Assembly: GCA_021307315.1 (NCBI GenBank)
Contig: JAJSPD010000009.1
Coordinates: forward strand, 310,001-374,000
DNA length: 64,000 nt
Origin: Bisporella sp. PMI_857
Taxonomy: Eukaryota > Ascomycota > Leotiomycetes > Helotiales > Helotiaceae
Direction: 5' to 3'
The notes under the pieces are model-generated. The model did no database searches. It saw nothing but the letters and a program-made list of their open reading frames with translations, and was not told the DNA's origin. Both the position numbers and the translations under genes were made by a program. Each line of letters opens with the position of its first letter. The stretch's first letter is position 1. Below are positions 1 through 11,877 of this stretch, piece by piece.

Positions 1-300
1 CAAATGATCGCAGAGCTGTATGAGATATGGCTCTACAAGAAAATAACCGCCGGGCTGTGGATGGTTCAAGGTTTCACCGAAGGCTACGGGAAGGTGGGCG
101 AAGACTTCGCGCTACGGACTGCTATTCAGTTAGGTTGCCATCTCGTCAATTTTGGGACGTCCGCACCTGGCTGGGGAACTCCTGAGCAAGTTGAAGGTGT
201 AGCGCGGACGGGAAGGGATATTATCATCAATGGCTGGCAGAAGAACCGTTCATGGTTTGAGAGTGGAGAGCTCGCTTGTCTATTCAGTCAAATAGAATAA
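1..300 (+). CDS. 3' end of a phosphotransferase (APH/kinase-like) family gene, cut by the window edge
   Basis: The frame is open from base 1 to a TAA at 298-300, giving the last 99 residues of a protein that starts outside the window. The segment has the look of the C-terminal helical part of fungal aminoglycoside-phosphotransferase-like proteins: an F-x-E-GYG motif, then R-x-A-I-Q-L-G-x-HL, then GRDII and W-x-K-x-RxWFESGELACLF near the end. These proteins are kinase-fold enzymes of mostly unknown substrate. The catalytic HxD and Mg-binding residues would lie upstream and cannot be checked. The first ATG in the window (base 4) is an internal methionine, not a start. The family call rests only on this C-terminal pattern. 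Confidence 0.55.
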   Translation, partial: QMIAELYEIWLYKKITAGLWMVQGFTEGYGKVGEDFALRTAIQLGCHLVNFGTSAPGWGTPEQVEGVARTGRDIIINGWQKNRSWFESGELACLFSQIE

Positions 301-2320
301 GTAAATTTAGAGTAATTCTGTCTCTCTCAAAAGTTCCATCTCTCTGGCGTGTGAAGGGGTATGTGTGGAAGCAATACAACCCGAAAGTCGGAGAGTGGTG
401 TAATTACTGTCTAGATTGGGAACCTGTATCCTTACCGCTATTTTTGAGAATGTTGAAAACACCCAGCCTATCAATGACTTCCTGAAGGCTGCCTAGAAGT
501 ATCAGGTGGGACCGACAAGATAATTTACCTGGCGCTGTAAAAGTGCACACAATGTTGAGACCTAACCTTAACCAGTAAGCTCGCATACAAACTATTAATC
601 TGAAGCCCCGAAGTTTTCTAGACACCTCAAGACAACCCCATTTGCATATCATCCACGATTTTCAGCGATGCACGGCATTATGACATTAAGCGATTACTTC
701 GGGCTTTCCTCAACGCCTGACTGCTGCCCTGGAAGCAAGCCACGAATGGATCCGTCTCCCATTAAGAATACCACTTCCACATGCATACGGCGAAGCACAA
801 AAGGAACAGCACACTCAGCATGTAACCGTTGTGGCGGGGATGGTGTTTGTTGTGATTGGTTGAGAAGATTGGAGGTAGTTGTGGTTGGGTTTGGTTGGCG
901 ATGGTGGATGCCAGTTCTCGTCTTGTCCTCCGTGATGTCCGTAGCTTGATCATTTATCTGCGTCGCACGGCATTATCAGGCTCGTTTCCAAGTAGGCCAG
1001 TTAATAGGAAGATAATGAAAACATCTGCTCGACTGTTCTTGTGGCTAACGATCAAATGGTAGCCACGTTGTGTTGTGTCATTCTACAGCTATGCAGAGCT
1101 AGTATCTTAACCCAATGGACTCACGTCGGTTTTAGTGGTGCCAACATTCACCGGGCGGAGGTACTTTTCTTTTTCCACAGCATATAGGAAGCGGCGCCGT
1201 GTTGGTTACACAAGCTAACGGCAACATCCTCCTGCTGTTTAACCGACTAGCCAGCACATTCAGCATCCACCCCAAGCGATTGACACCGCAATTTTGCGTT
1301 GAAAAATACGCCGTTGGTGCGTATCTAGGACCCTGAATACTCTGCATGAATCTCTCAAAGTCCTAGATCTAAATCCAAATACACGCCACGAAATTAGGGA
1401 TGGGAGTCGGCATGCGGAAATGATGGCAGTCTCTACAAGCCAGAATTATGGATAACACTCCACTCTGACATGGGAATTTCCAAGTAGTTTGTTTCGAATC
1501 ATTTAGTGATGTCACACAGCAGGCGATTAGGTATGTTTCTTGATATGTTAACTGTCATCGAGTAAAGGTGGTGATGCACTCTCTGAACGATTTTGAAGTT
1601 TCCTTGTTAATGCGACAAGTCCGCAAGCCCATTGAGGCTTTAATCACTTGACATTTCCGTGGCCATTCTTCTCACAGAAGCCCATGGCGTTCGTCAAATC
1701 GTTGGGGAGCATCAATAAGTGTGATTACCGTACTGGAGCCCATATATCTCTCATGATTGTAAAATAATCTGAACGCATTTTCCCGACCAATCCTCTGCTG
1801 AGAGAGCTTATCAAGCTGAGTAATGAGAAGGCATCAACTGTTCCAACTCCACAGGACTGTCTCTGGGCCAGATTGAGAACCATTGCCTATCAACCGAGAT
1901 GCGCCGGCTGGGGTAGGGATCTGGAATTAATGAATCAAAGCTAGCTTCTGTTTCACCAAAGGTAGATCTGATCCACGATCGGTAACTAGGATCAAGAGCA
2001 GGGAAGTCTGGGCTGTCGTGACGATGGATACCTCGGTCAACACCGATGCATGGGAAGACTGTCCGTTTATTATGATCGTGCCAATAATTGCGTTGTACCT
2101 CTCGTGCCGTCTCGCCTTCTCTTAGGCTCTGCCAAATACAAACTTGCACAAGTGTTCCCTTGCGAATGTGTTTGGTGCGGAGCTGATATTCCGTGGCGCA
2201 GCCGCTGAGTTCTACCCAAGGCAACTACTTCGAACGAGGGAATGCTAGGAGCTCAGCCAGAATTGGCTGTAAAGCATTTAGTTTGTATGAAGTGTTATTA
2301 CACGTCCTCGCATCTTTTCC
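301..2320. other. Intergenic stretch without a supported gene
   Basis: Short open frames occur on both strands, but none has a recognisable domain or a convincing start. The longest is a 137-codon minus-strand frame at 1811-2224. It opens with TTG, has no ATG until its last seven residues, and shows no motif I know. No repeat or RNA gene was seen. Confidence 0.5.
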
Positions 2321-2578
2321 TCAGGTTTCCTCTTGTATTCGGTGAGCCTCCAACTCTGTCTCCAATTGTTGCGGAAGCACTGTAGCTAGCCTCTTCAGCG
2401 CCTTTTGGGTGTCACTTGGATGTGAAGTACGGCGATTATTACATTCCATGATAATTCTGCATTCTTGTAAATCAATATCTCTGCCAAGAGTCCAAACTAA
2501 ATCTATAAAACTATCAAAGTTTAACCTTACCCAGTTAGGAAAGCCATCAACTTTCCTCGATTGTATTGCGCCACACAT
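2321..2578 (-). CDS. Unidentified small ORF, possibly a gene remnant
   Basis: An 85-codon frame starts at an ATG at 2578 and ends at a TGA. Its protein is fairly charged and mixed in composition (WVRLNFDSFIDLVWTLGRDI, then a Lys/Glu-rich tail), unlike the low-complexity shadows nearby. No domain, signal peptide or membrane segment is evident. It lies 0.8 kb downstream of the broken Ulp1-like gene on the same strand and could be part of the same decayed tract. It may also be a chance ORF. Confidence 0.2.
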   Translation of the reverse strand: MCGAIQSRKVDGFPNWVRLNFDSFIDLVWTLGRDIDLQECRIIMECNNRRTSHPSDTQKALKRLATVLPQQLETELEAHRIQEET

Positions 2579-2581
2579 CAA

Positions 2582-3397
2582 AGACTAGGCGCCGCCTTTT
2601 GGTATTCGCCTTATGCTTAAGCTCCATAGTATGGCAACGGAAGCCTCCCTGCTACTCCAACCGCTGGCACCGTAAACTGTGATCAGGGAGACGTAAACCT
2701 CCGATCACGAAAGCATGCCTGACGGCTTTGACCAGGAGAGATCTGCTCATACTTTGTAAGATCAATCACTGATATTCAATCGTAATATGAACACTGCAAA
2801 TTGTCGAAATATGGAAGAAAGCGGCGCCTTTAAAACATAATGTCAGTCTCAAGATATCGGCCCACATATCCAACCCCTTTAATTGACCCACATTAAACCG
2901 GATAGAGAAAGAAATCAACACTTAACATGCTTCTCCGAAACGCACCCATTGCGAATATTATTCACGCTTACCACTTACTATTTAAGCTTTAAATAATGTA
3001 ACTTGAAATGATTCTGTCGTCGTCGCGATTATTTCGTTTGCTAAGCTCAATACTTCCAAGGTTCCGATCTGACGTAGCCCATAAACGAAGTAGGCCTTGA
3101 TTCACGACGTCAAGACCGTTGAGCTGCCGCACAACACAACTAATTGCGGCTTTCTTTATCCACATCTCCCGCCTCGGTTTATGTTCTTTTACTTGCCTCC
3201 GAAGCCTCCTTTTCTTTGCTGATGTTATCTTTCTGTTATTTCAGGCCATGTGCCCAGTATTTAATATGCAATATAATAATTATCCCTGGTTGTCAATCAA
3301 ATAACGTTTCAAGATAGCTACTTACGTATTTCCGCCGACTCTCGAGAAGGGTTGTGGCGCGTCGACGAAGCTTGATCCTCCATATCGCTGGTAAGAC
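2582..3397. other. Intergenic, nothing recognised
   Basis: AT-rich sequence with no supported gene. It separates the small unidentified ORF from the low-complexity 3' tail of the Ulp1-like relic. Confidence 0.4.
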
Positions 3398-5148
3398 TCA
3401 CTTGATTAGGCGTTTCGATTCCCTGGGATGGATTGTATCTGTTGTTTGAGGAAGTTGCGCAGGTAATATCGAGGCGCCGTAAGGCTCAAGCCAATGAGGC
3501 AGGAGAGAAATTCTGTATTTGATATGAGTTTGCATCAGCACTGGAGGATATAGGATAGTGGCATGGGCAATGCTGTTGGTGGTGTATATGATGTTGCGGA
3601 TTGGTATATGCGCCACCATTGGATAGAAATTTCCCGACATGATATGGTTGTTTCGAGCGAGGTTGATGACCTTGTGCTCCGTATCCTGGTTGAAAACAGA
3701 TCCGAGTGGAGTATGGACCCGGGTTTAGATAAGCAGAGCCTCCAGCGAATGCTTGGATTGCTTGAAAATGTTGTGGAACCACGGGGCTCCGCATCCAATA
3801 CCCGTGTTGGTGCTCGTGTTTGAAGAGGGTATAGAGTTGAGTGTAAACGTGGATATGGTCCATACGGAGGTAAGTTATAAGGTGCAACTCGCCCATATGC
3901 TGGCGAGCCGCTCGATTGACTGGAGTATGGATATGGATTCGGGCATGCGAGCTCCGCCCCATGGAAATTATTTTGCTTATTTGATGATGAAAGAGCGAGA
4001 TGCATCGCATGTTCCTCATCCGTCGGCGCCAAGACCCCTCGAACAACCGATTTGGAGAGATCAGGTTGTTTGCTGGGCGAATATATTTCCTCAATAGTCT
4101 CCTCATTGTTCATTCTGACTTGCATTTCTTGGACAATTATAGTAGCGCGTTGCCTCCACTCCATGATCGTTTTAGGATACTGACATCTCTTCAAATTGGC
4201 AAAATGCTCACTTGAAATTTCTCCCCGCAACATGCAATGGATGCCCCCACACATGAAGATTGCACAGTTCGTATAGTCTATTTGTTGGGGGTATTCGCGT
4301 ATGTGGTGAACTTTGAACTGAGAATCTGGAAGAAAATATGATTGGTACCGGTGATAGAATAGCTCGAGGAGGTGATCAATTTCTTTCATTCGGTTTTCAT
4401 CCAGCATGCTATCAAGGACAAGTGCCCTATTCCCAATGAAGTCGAAATAGATCGCCACCCAGTGCCGCTTTTTATAATTAAAGGGAATGGCAAGTGCTGC
4501 CGGCTTGTTTTTCAGGAATGGCACATTATTTGCCGCTGAAAAGCCACCATTTTGCATGCAGCTGAATATCCATTGCGGATCCACAAGCTCAACATCCGAT
4601 GTAGGGTTCTGCTTAACTTCGAGGAGTAGGATATGCCGTACAGTTGTAGTGCTGATCCATTTGCCCGAGGAAAGTTCCTCGATGTCCGCTGCCTCTATAA
4701 GCGCCATTTGTGCTGCCTCTTGAATCGTAAAACCCGGTTGGTCCTCGATGCTTCCAGAAGGCATCGTTGTGTTATTGCTTTCTCCGTTGGACGCTTGCGA
4801 ATTTTATGTTTCTTCCACATCCGGACTACCAAAGCTTTCAGAATGGCAAGTTGTATTCTTATTTGCATGATCTGTCACCAGATGCGTTGCTCCAGGCTCT
4901 GTAGCCATCGACTCATTCAATTCGCCAGTTTCGACAACATCAGAATTCTCACTTAGAAGAATCTGTACCGTACGTTTCTCCGAAGCATGCATTTGAGCTT
5001 TCTCGTGTTTGTTTCCGACAAAAAAGCTGTTCCCTAAGAAAATTTTGTATCGCATGCAATGCTTGATGTTCCGAGAACTCCTTGCTGCGAGAGATGCCTC
5101 TATTCCCGCCTTGATTTTGTTTTGAGGAGCTTGATCCATCTCCGTCAA
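3398..5148 (-). pseudogene. Ulp1-like (peptidase C48) cysteine protease gene, apparently broken
   Basis: The main frame (4764 down to 3535, 409 codons) carries a Ulp1/SENP-type catalytic pattern: His101 in KKRHWVAIYFDF, Asp118 in ALVLDSM, Gln160/161, and Cys167 in DYTNCAIFMC. Ulp1 proteases remove SUMO-like modifiers, and related C48 domains also ride in eukaryotic transposons. Upstream, the same frame continues for about 110 codons (first ATG 5139) and is cut by a TAA at 4804-4806. The 13 codons between that stop and the ATG at 4764 still read like protein. After the protease domain comes a Pro/Tyr/Gln/Ser-rich tail. From about 3800 downward this composition continues better in another frame (to 3486), which suggests a frameshift. 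A short unrecognised intron could remove the TAA, but the only GT...AG pair I found is 36 nt. The protease domain call is good; intact status is doubtful. Confidence 0.65.
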
Positions 5149-6302
5149 GCGAATAGCGACCTATTTATTTCTGTACGGATTACAGCAAGAGAGCGACAAA
5201 TGAGATTAGACGATGGGTCTTCTATCGGCAAAGGACATCTCCATCCGTCGAGAAGTGATCGACATAGTATTTCAGTTATATGTTCTTTGGCGCCAAACCC
5301 GTGGACCGTATGAATAATTTCATAATATGAAGAAGAGTGAAATTGAAGGTAAGTTTGTAGCCTTCCAACATTTCAGATAGAAATTCTCACCAAAGCACGG
5401 CGCTAGCAAGCTAGCCCGTTAAAACCGCCTTCCCCGTGCGCTGGCATGGAAATCCGGTTCCAAATAGACTCCACACCATAGGGCTCTAGCGAGATTATTT
5501 CGGCGCCGTGCGCTCCCATCTCGTGGCCGCTCAACGTTCAAAAGAAAATGGGACACCGTTGGGAGCTGGTGCAACACGCGCCGGCGCCGCTATCGACCGG
5601 TTTGGAGGTATGGGATAAATAGATACGAGACCGGCTTCCTCGCGGACGAAACTTGGGTTGCACATTTTGTTGGATATTTCATCTGGGTGGGGAATCGTTT
5701 GTGAGTGACGAGGCATGGTATATAGATTGAGAGACGAGGTGCAATGCCAAGATCTAGAATTGGAAGGATCACGTGAATAAGAAGAAGTATTATAGGCGTG
5801 AAGCTAGCAACGACAAAAACACCGCTCGGCAGGGGAAATCATGCAGAACAAGAGAAAATGAGAAGCATGAAGAGATTAGGACAATATCAAATCTTGTAGA
5901 ATAACGAAGGACTGCCGCAGATAAGACCCTCACAGGACAATGCTTATTGTGCCGCAAGGTAAGTTGGTGTATGTATTATTATATTGGGGGATTAAATATC
6001 TACCACCAACACTCTTCATTCATACAAGCCCGAGTCACTCAAGGCTGAACCCCTTCCCATTCTTCCGGCTATGCCGGGGGAATTACTCAAACATCCTATA
6101 CCTCCTCCCTCCGCAATTGCTTGCAAACGCCAATCTACCCAGCCTGAGCCGAGAATTCCGTGGTATTTTTAAACCCCCTTGCCGAACTCCTAGTAAAGGC
6201 ACCTGTAACAAAGGTCGCCAAAGGTGCCCTGCAAACAAAGACGATGCGGGCAGCACCAAACGGTTCTGATATACATGTTCTCCATCTTTCATGCTTCGTG
6301 TC
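5149..6302. other. Intergenic, no gene supported
   Basis: Only short overlapping frames without motifs. Several GGCGCC hexamers lie in and near this stretch (about 5291, 5502 and 5582). The part just below 6303 would be the 3' flank of the 6303-7031 gene. Confidence 0.4.
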
Positions 6303-7031
6303 TCATCTCTCCTTCACTACTTTCCGCCTGCGCATCCTTGGTTGTGATCTGACCTTTTGCCTCCCGCTAACTCCGGTAAAATCCGTGCTTCGTGTCCATT
6401 TGAAACCTGGGTACTTCCTAATTCCATTGGGTGTGCTCGCCCTCCGTAGGCTAAGCTCATCCTCAAAGTCTACGAAATTTGCTGGCTCACAGAATCCCTC
6501 ATCAACTTCGAAAGCCGGGTCGTTGGTCGGGTCCAGCGTGTCAAAACTAAGGCCGCCTGGCGAGTGAGGGGTTGAAAGCATGGACTGAGACGAGCGGTAG
6601 GAGAGCGTGCACTGTGACGATGATGAAATCATATCTTCGACTAATGCGTGGATATCACGGATGTGTGAGGATGAGAGCTGCAGTTGCGTGTTGAATTGCC
6701 GTTGAAGCCGGCGGTTGTGAATACTGTCTCGCGAAGGGATATCGAAAGGCTGTGATGGTTCAGAGATGCTGGAAGACAGAGACGACATATCCTCGTCATC
6801 TACCTCAAACGGCCTTTGCGTCGCAGCGCCCCATGCAGAAAAGTGCTGCTCTCTTTCTCGCCCCAATGATTGTGCACTGAAGCGTTCGACAATATCACTC
6901 AACTCTTCCGCCTTCTCATCATAAAACGGAAACGATGTCTGGGGTTGCGAGAAGGATACATCTGTGGGGGATGCGCTGATATCGTGGTTCTGCATCTGCG
7001 ACTGTGCACCGAATGTGAAGTTTTCGAACAT
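6303..7031 (-). CDS. Conserved-looking protein of unknown function, single exon
   Basis: The ATG at 7031 opens a 242-residue frame without introns. The protein is Ser-rich and largely disordered in appearance. In order it shows an acidic/Gln N-terminus, a central stretch predicted to be helical and amphipathic (HNRRLQRQFNTQLQLSS, then HIRDIHALVEDMI, about residues 103-135), a Ser-rich linker, an acidic patch (FEVDEGF...FVDFEDELSLRR) and a strongly basic C-terminus (RQKVRSQPRMRRRKVVKER) that could be a nuclear localisation signal. I recognise no named domain. The biased but organised composition, clean ATG and lack of a competing frame support a real gene. It could be a regulatory or nuclear protein; this is inference from composition only. 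The 4.4-kb non-coding region at 7032-11480 lies 5' of it. Confidence 0.75.
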   Translation of the reverse strand: MFENFTFGAQSQMQNHDISASPTDVSFSQPQTSFPFYDEKAEELSDIVERFSAQSLGREREQHFSAWGAATQRPFEVDDEDMSSLSSSISEPSQPFDIPSRDSIHNRRLQRQFNTQLQLSSSHIRDIHALVEDMISSSSQCTLSYRSSQSMLSTPHSPGGLSFDTLDPTNDPAFEVDEGFCEPANFVDFEDELSLRRASTPNGIRKYPGFKWTRSTDFTGVSGRQKVRSQPRMRRRKVVKER

Positions 7032-8936
7032 GATGCAGGATGTTCGAAGAACTGGTTATTGGGCACACCGACGACTAAAATTGTATCATTGGGGAGCGCC
7101 AGCTATTGAAAATAGCAGTGGCTATGTGCTCATTCGGAAAAAAAGTCGAAACGCCAGTGGCTCTGGGAGGCGCTTCGCCAGACAGTGTAGCGCTGCTTCT
7201 GACAGTCGAGTCCTTGATGATGTATTTAGCTCCAAGGTTAGCTTTAGTAGATTGTAGTAATGTTGTGTAGGTTTTCATGGAACGAACGGATTTTGTGTTT
7301 GGTTATGCTTGAGCTGTTGGACTGTGGTCTGGATTTGAAGAGAGGATGCCAACACACTGGGGGGTAAGTTAGCCAATATCTAGATTCCCCCAGCATCCTA
7401 CTTACAGCACGGCCCTATACAGCTTGCACACCCTAGAAGTTCCCTCTAAACTGGATTGAGTACTGATCCGATAGCGCGGGGCATTGGTACACGGTTGGGA
7501 AGTCTTGGGTGTGGCAAATCCAGAGATGTGATTGGTTCCGAGTTCTTGGCATGCGTTTGTTAGGATTCCTGTTTTCCCGCCGTTCTGCCTCTCGGGCCAC
7601 CAACTCAACCAAAACCCTCAAACCGCGTGCTTGGAAGGTAGAACAAGTAAGTAGACGAAACAAGGGTACAGTAACAGCAATGACTCCAATTATTGCGTGT
7701 GTGTGCGTGGGATGGCGGAAGGTGACCCAATGAGGAACCCGAAGCATGCCCATTACTACTTGTACAACAACAAAAACATCCCAGAGATGTTACAGAAATA
7801 TGCAGCCAGCATGCAGCATGTGATGTCGCCGTTGGGTTGGATATCCATGCGGAAGATGGTATGCAAAAGATTACTGTAGTACTTATCTGAAGGTGGTGGG
7901 GTGACGTGCCATCAGATCTGACCCAACAAAGATGAAATGCTTGAGGGAGCATGAATCCCAGAATTCTAGGCTATATAGCCGCCAGCGCTACAATAATATG
8001 ACGGTGGTTTAAGCAATAAGGTACAGACAGGCACAGTAACAGTACACTACAGCAAAGACGGGACGATAAAAGGTTTATCCCTGGTCTGCATTCTTTCGAT
8101 ATGAAGTGGTTTTTGTTGAACATCCGTTTACTAAGGTTTCATTTATTTTCCCACCGACCGGGGATGGGGGGGACGGGACGAGTCGAGAACAATACGGTGT
8201 TGTACAATAGAAACGTTATATATATTATTCGGCTTATTTCCCAAACGCCCCCTCCCCTTCTCCACCTCCAGCTGTCACCAGAAATCATACGAAATGGTAT
8301 GTAACAGCAGTAGTGTAGGAGTAATAGTGTTCAGCCACAGCACACAAATCATCAAAAGTGTGGTCACCCCTCGATACGGTAAAACCAGTTGAAATGACCT
8401 TCGTAAGGCCAGACCCTCAAAAGACCTTATTAGGCACGACTGACCGGGATTTAACCGACAGCGGATCGGGTTCTGTTTGGTTGCAAACAAGTGAGACAAG
8501 ATGAGCCAACAGGTGATCCAACCGGTGGACATGACAACCCCTGTATCCCTGCTTGTGCAGGCATGATCCGTCAGAACGAAAAGGAAAGAAAAACTGTCCC
8601 ACCACCCGAGAAATCGGCTTCTCCAATGACATAAAGGCCATGCTTCACCCATACACATCCCAAGCTATGGAACCCCTGTATCCCTGCACCCCCCCCAGAC
8701 ATTTTGTGCGTGGTAGCCAATTCCAGAACCACGCTAGAACCACATCAGTATGAAGTATCCCCCAGTGTCAGCAATCTGCAAGCAACGTGATCATCAGTGG
8801 CGACTCCGATCAAAAAAAAAAAAAAATCAGCCATGTTTCTCTTTTTTTATATTAAAAAATATCGAATCATGTACTTGCCGCTGCAGATCGATTCTGCATA
8901 TTCGATCCGGCTGTACTAGGCGGCTGTAGAATATTA

Positions 8937-8961
8937 GGGTGGGGCGGAGGGGGGAGGGGGG
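8937..8961 (+). repeat. G-rich tract with G-quadruplex potential
   Basis: Successive G runs of 3, 4, 2, 6 and 6 are separated by single bases on the plus strand. This fits the pattern of four closely spaced G runs able to form a quadruplex. It sits in non-coding DNA. Confidence 0.45.
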
Positions 8962-10569
8962 CATTTGTTGGTTTGTAAGCTTTTTGAATTGCTAATCACG
9001 ACACTTTTCACTCGGTGAGATGCGAACTTGGCCCTTCCCATAAGCACAAGGCACGCGGCTGACATTCCAACCCATTTTCAGCTTTTGCAGATCCCAACCT
9101 CTTCAACTATCGACCACCCCGAATTTCTCTACAATAGGATATGGACGAATACTAGGGCATAAGTTTGCCTTCTTGTGCTTCCCACCTGCGCATTTTAGGT
9201 TTTTCATGGCGTATTTTGACCTAGGATTGGGCAGTGTTCATCATGATTACCGGATGGTAGATGTCATGACGATACATGCGCCTTGCCGCTCAGGGGGTCG
9301 GATTGGACGCGTTACGGGACGCAAAAACACAACGGGAGTTGTCTTGATAGCTCCCGGCCATGGGATTTGGAAGGATCACTTGCAGTTCTCGGATGTAAGT
9401 GTAAGGCACAAGCGGAGATGAACCCGTTGTTTTGAGAAGACGCTAATTTTGGGAGCAGGAATGTGTGAATCCCGTTCCTTCTACCGTACCATGTGACCTG
9501 CATTATCAAATTGCGTGTTGCCGTGTTTCTCTAACATCGAGACGCGCCAGGACGAGAGAACACAACGAGTCAGAACCTGAAAACCCGTTCTCAAGTGCAT
9601 GATTCAGGCAGAATGCCAGATTTCATTGTTTCATTCGCCTCAGGTTCGGGAGTCTTGAGTCATGACGTGCTGCGAGTGCAGCATTTTATAGCCTCCGGTG
9701 TCAGAGTCTCGAGCTTCTGCATCTGGCTGGTGTGAAAAGGAATAGATCGGCGGCAGCCTAATAACCATACGGCCCACCAGCTGCTCCTGTGTGAGGGGAC
9801 ATTTCGAACCTACACTTTGAGGAGAGGCTCAATTACAAACATTCATTCAACGTTCGCTCGTAATAAGTGAAAGGTTGAATATAAGAAGCACCAGCAGTAG
9901 TTAGTCCCACTGAATTAAACATATATCAACCAGAAGGACAAGCAAAGATAGCCTAGCTCATTAACGACTGCTCCTTTAGTGTCCACCGCTCATGGCATCC
10001 TGATCCTTTCACTCCTGCTTCATACGCTATATTCTAAATAAACTTCCCCCAGCATCAACTCCATCCCTAATACACCACATCAAGATATCTTGCCTCCCGT
10101 AAGCAAATCAAACCAAAGCAGCTCTCACCACCATATTCCAAACGAGCATCCATCCAGTCAGACCATTCTCCTAATCCTATAACTCCATGATTCTCACACT
10201 TTTACAATTCGTATTAACGTTTCTCCCGCCTCTCATCAGCAGAGCTTCGTGATCAGACAGAAAAGCCAGCATCGATCTATTCGATCCAAACTTGGCCTAC
10301 CGGTCCTTACAGGCTTACCACGCCTCTGTCCTCTACCGGCCGGAGCCCACCACGGCCTCAAAAGCACAAGTTCTACGTCGACGCAGCGGCGAGGAGGAGC
10401 CACGACGGAAGCTGCTCGTAAGTGAGCGATCAAGCCAATAACAATCTTCCAACAGATGTAACATGCGAGGCGAAGCAAGGGATCGAAAAAAGAACCAGCT
10501 TCAACGCTCACCGTTCTGCTTCTAACACGGTTCGGAAACTTAGCAACGGGTTTAAATTGAAAAAAAAAA

Positions 10570-10597
10570 GGGGGGGAAGGAAAGGGGGAAGGGGGAA
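10570..10597 (+). repeat. Poly-purine tract with long G runs
   Basis: After a run of nine or more A comes G7, then GG, G5 and G5 separated by short A-containing spacers. It is a purine-only strand that could form triplex or quadruplex structures. No gene overlaps it with support. Confidence 0.4.
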
Positions 10598-11877
10598 AGC
10601 AGCCAGCCGAGCCAGCATCGGATAAAAAAATTATTTTACATGTGGCAAAGCCTATCCGCCTCAAGAACGGTGGTGCTTTTACGTGAAAATGGGTAAACGT
10701 GAGCCTTGGTAACCCGCGCGACCGAGAGCTCTAACCATCTCATCGTTCCCGCCGTGGCCTTGTGGTGCTGTATCTTGCGTATCGGCGATATATGCCTTGG
10801 CTTATCAAGCCGGCCTGGACAGCTGTAGCCCGTGGGCGAGCCGTCGGGGCACGCACGTCGGCTTCGGGGCGAGGAGTGTCGTTTCTCGGCTGCTTTGCCT
10901 ATGCTCAGGTGGAAAACCACGCGGTTAATACGATTCGCTTCTTAAGCCCAAGTTGATGTATTTGTGTTGCTGTAGGGATGATGTGGGTTTGACGTAAGTA
11001 CCAGAAGATTTATAAGGCTCGCGTTTTAACTCTCCTTCGTTCCTAGTTATCATTGGTATACGGATCATAACCGGCTTGGTTTCTGCGATTATTAGATCGG
11101 TAATCTCAATGTGATGTTAAAGCGAAATCAGCATAGTGCATAATCGCTACTAATACATACTTGCAGATCTTTCTTTTTTCTCCTTTTCGTTTTTTTTTTT
11201 TTTGTGGTTAAACAGAAACGGCTCAGGCAGCGAGCAAGTTACTATATCCACATTATGCGTAGCCATGGTAACACTTTAAAGTAATATTATGTCCGTCTAA
11301 TCCAGGTCTTTTAAAATGCAACTTCCTATATGTAATACTGGCTTCTATCGTTGACATCCCCTTTTGTACATGCAGTATTAAGCGAAGGCAGGGTAACGTT
11401 ATGCCTCCAACCGGGATGTCATGTCAGATAGTTCCCGCAAGTGCTCCCCAAATACCATTGTAAGGCCTTACCATTAATCTCAATGCTATTAATCATACGC
11501 AATCCCAATGTTCTTCATCGTACGTATAACTCCACATGCTCTCCCATACCGCTGTCAGGGCAGACAGCCGCTCCCGCTCAAGGACAAGATTATCAATATT
11601 GATAGAGAATTTCTCGCTCTCTGTAGAACCCTTCGGTGTATTGACCGCGATTCCCCACGATGTGCTGACAAACTTTGAGTTAAGGATGAGGATAGAGCCA
11701 CCGCGATATATGTAATATATTAGCAAATTGGTTAACATTAACTAAGTGAAATGATGGAAGAAATTTCTGAGTAGTAGAGTTTAATTTAATGGGGAGTTAT
11801 ACGCTCATTCATCATTCTGATAGCGATGTCAGCGCCTTCCACATATAGTGATTTCCAAGTCCATCCCCAGTCCCAAA

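Larger units (their letters stand above)
7032..11480. other. Long non-coding stretch upstream of the 6303-7031 gene
   Basis: About 4.4 kb with many short frames, none with a domain or sensible start. It contains homopolymer runs (A-tract near 8813-8826, T-tract near 11190) and two G-rich tracts listed separately. Part may be promoter or long leader for the minus-strand gene ending at 7031, or for an unseen neighbour. I see no transposon ends or RNA gene. Confidence 0.4.

Noticed and set aside
1811..2224. 137-codon minus-strand frame
   Set aside because: It opens with TTG, has no ATG until the last seven residues and no known motif.
3563..4097. Plus-strand open frames opposite the Ulp1-like gene
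   Set aside because: No motif. They mirror the low-complexity tail and catalytic frame on the minus strand.
10236..10664. 142-codon minus-strand frame
   Set aside because: It runs through the G/A-rich tract giving artificial Phe/Pro/Ser runs; no domain.
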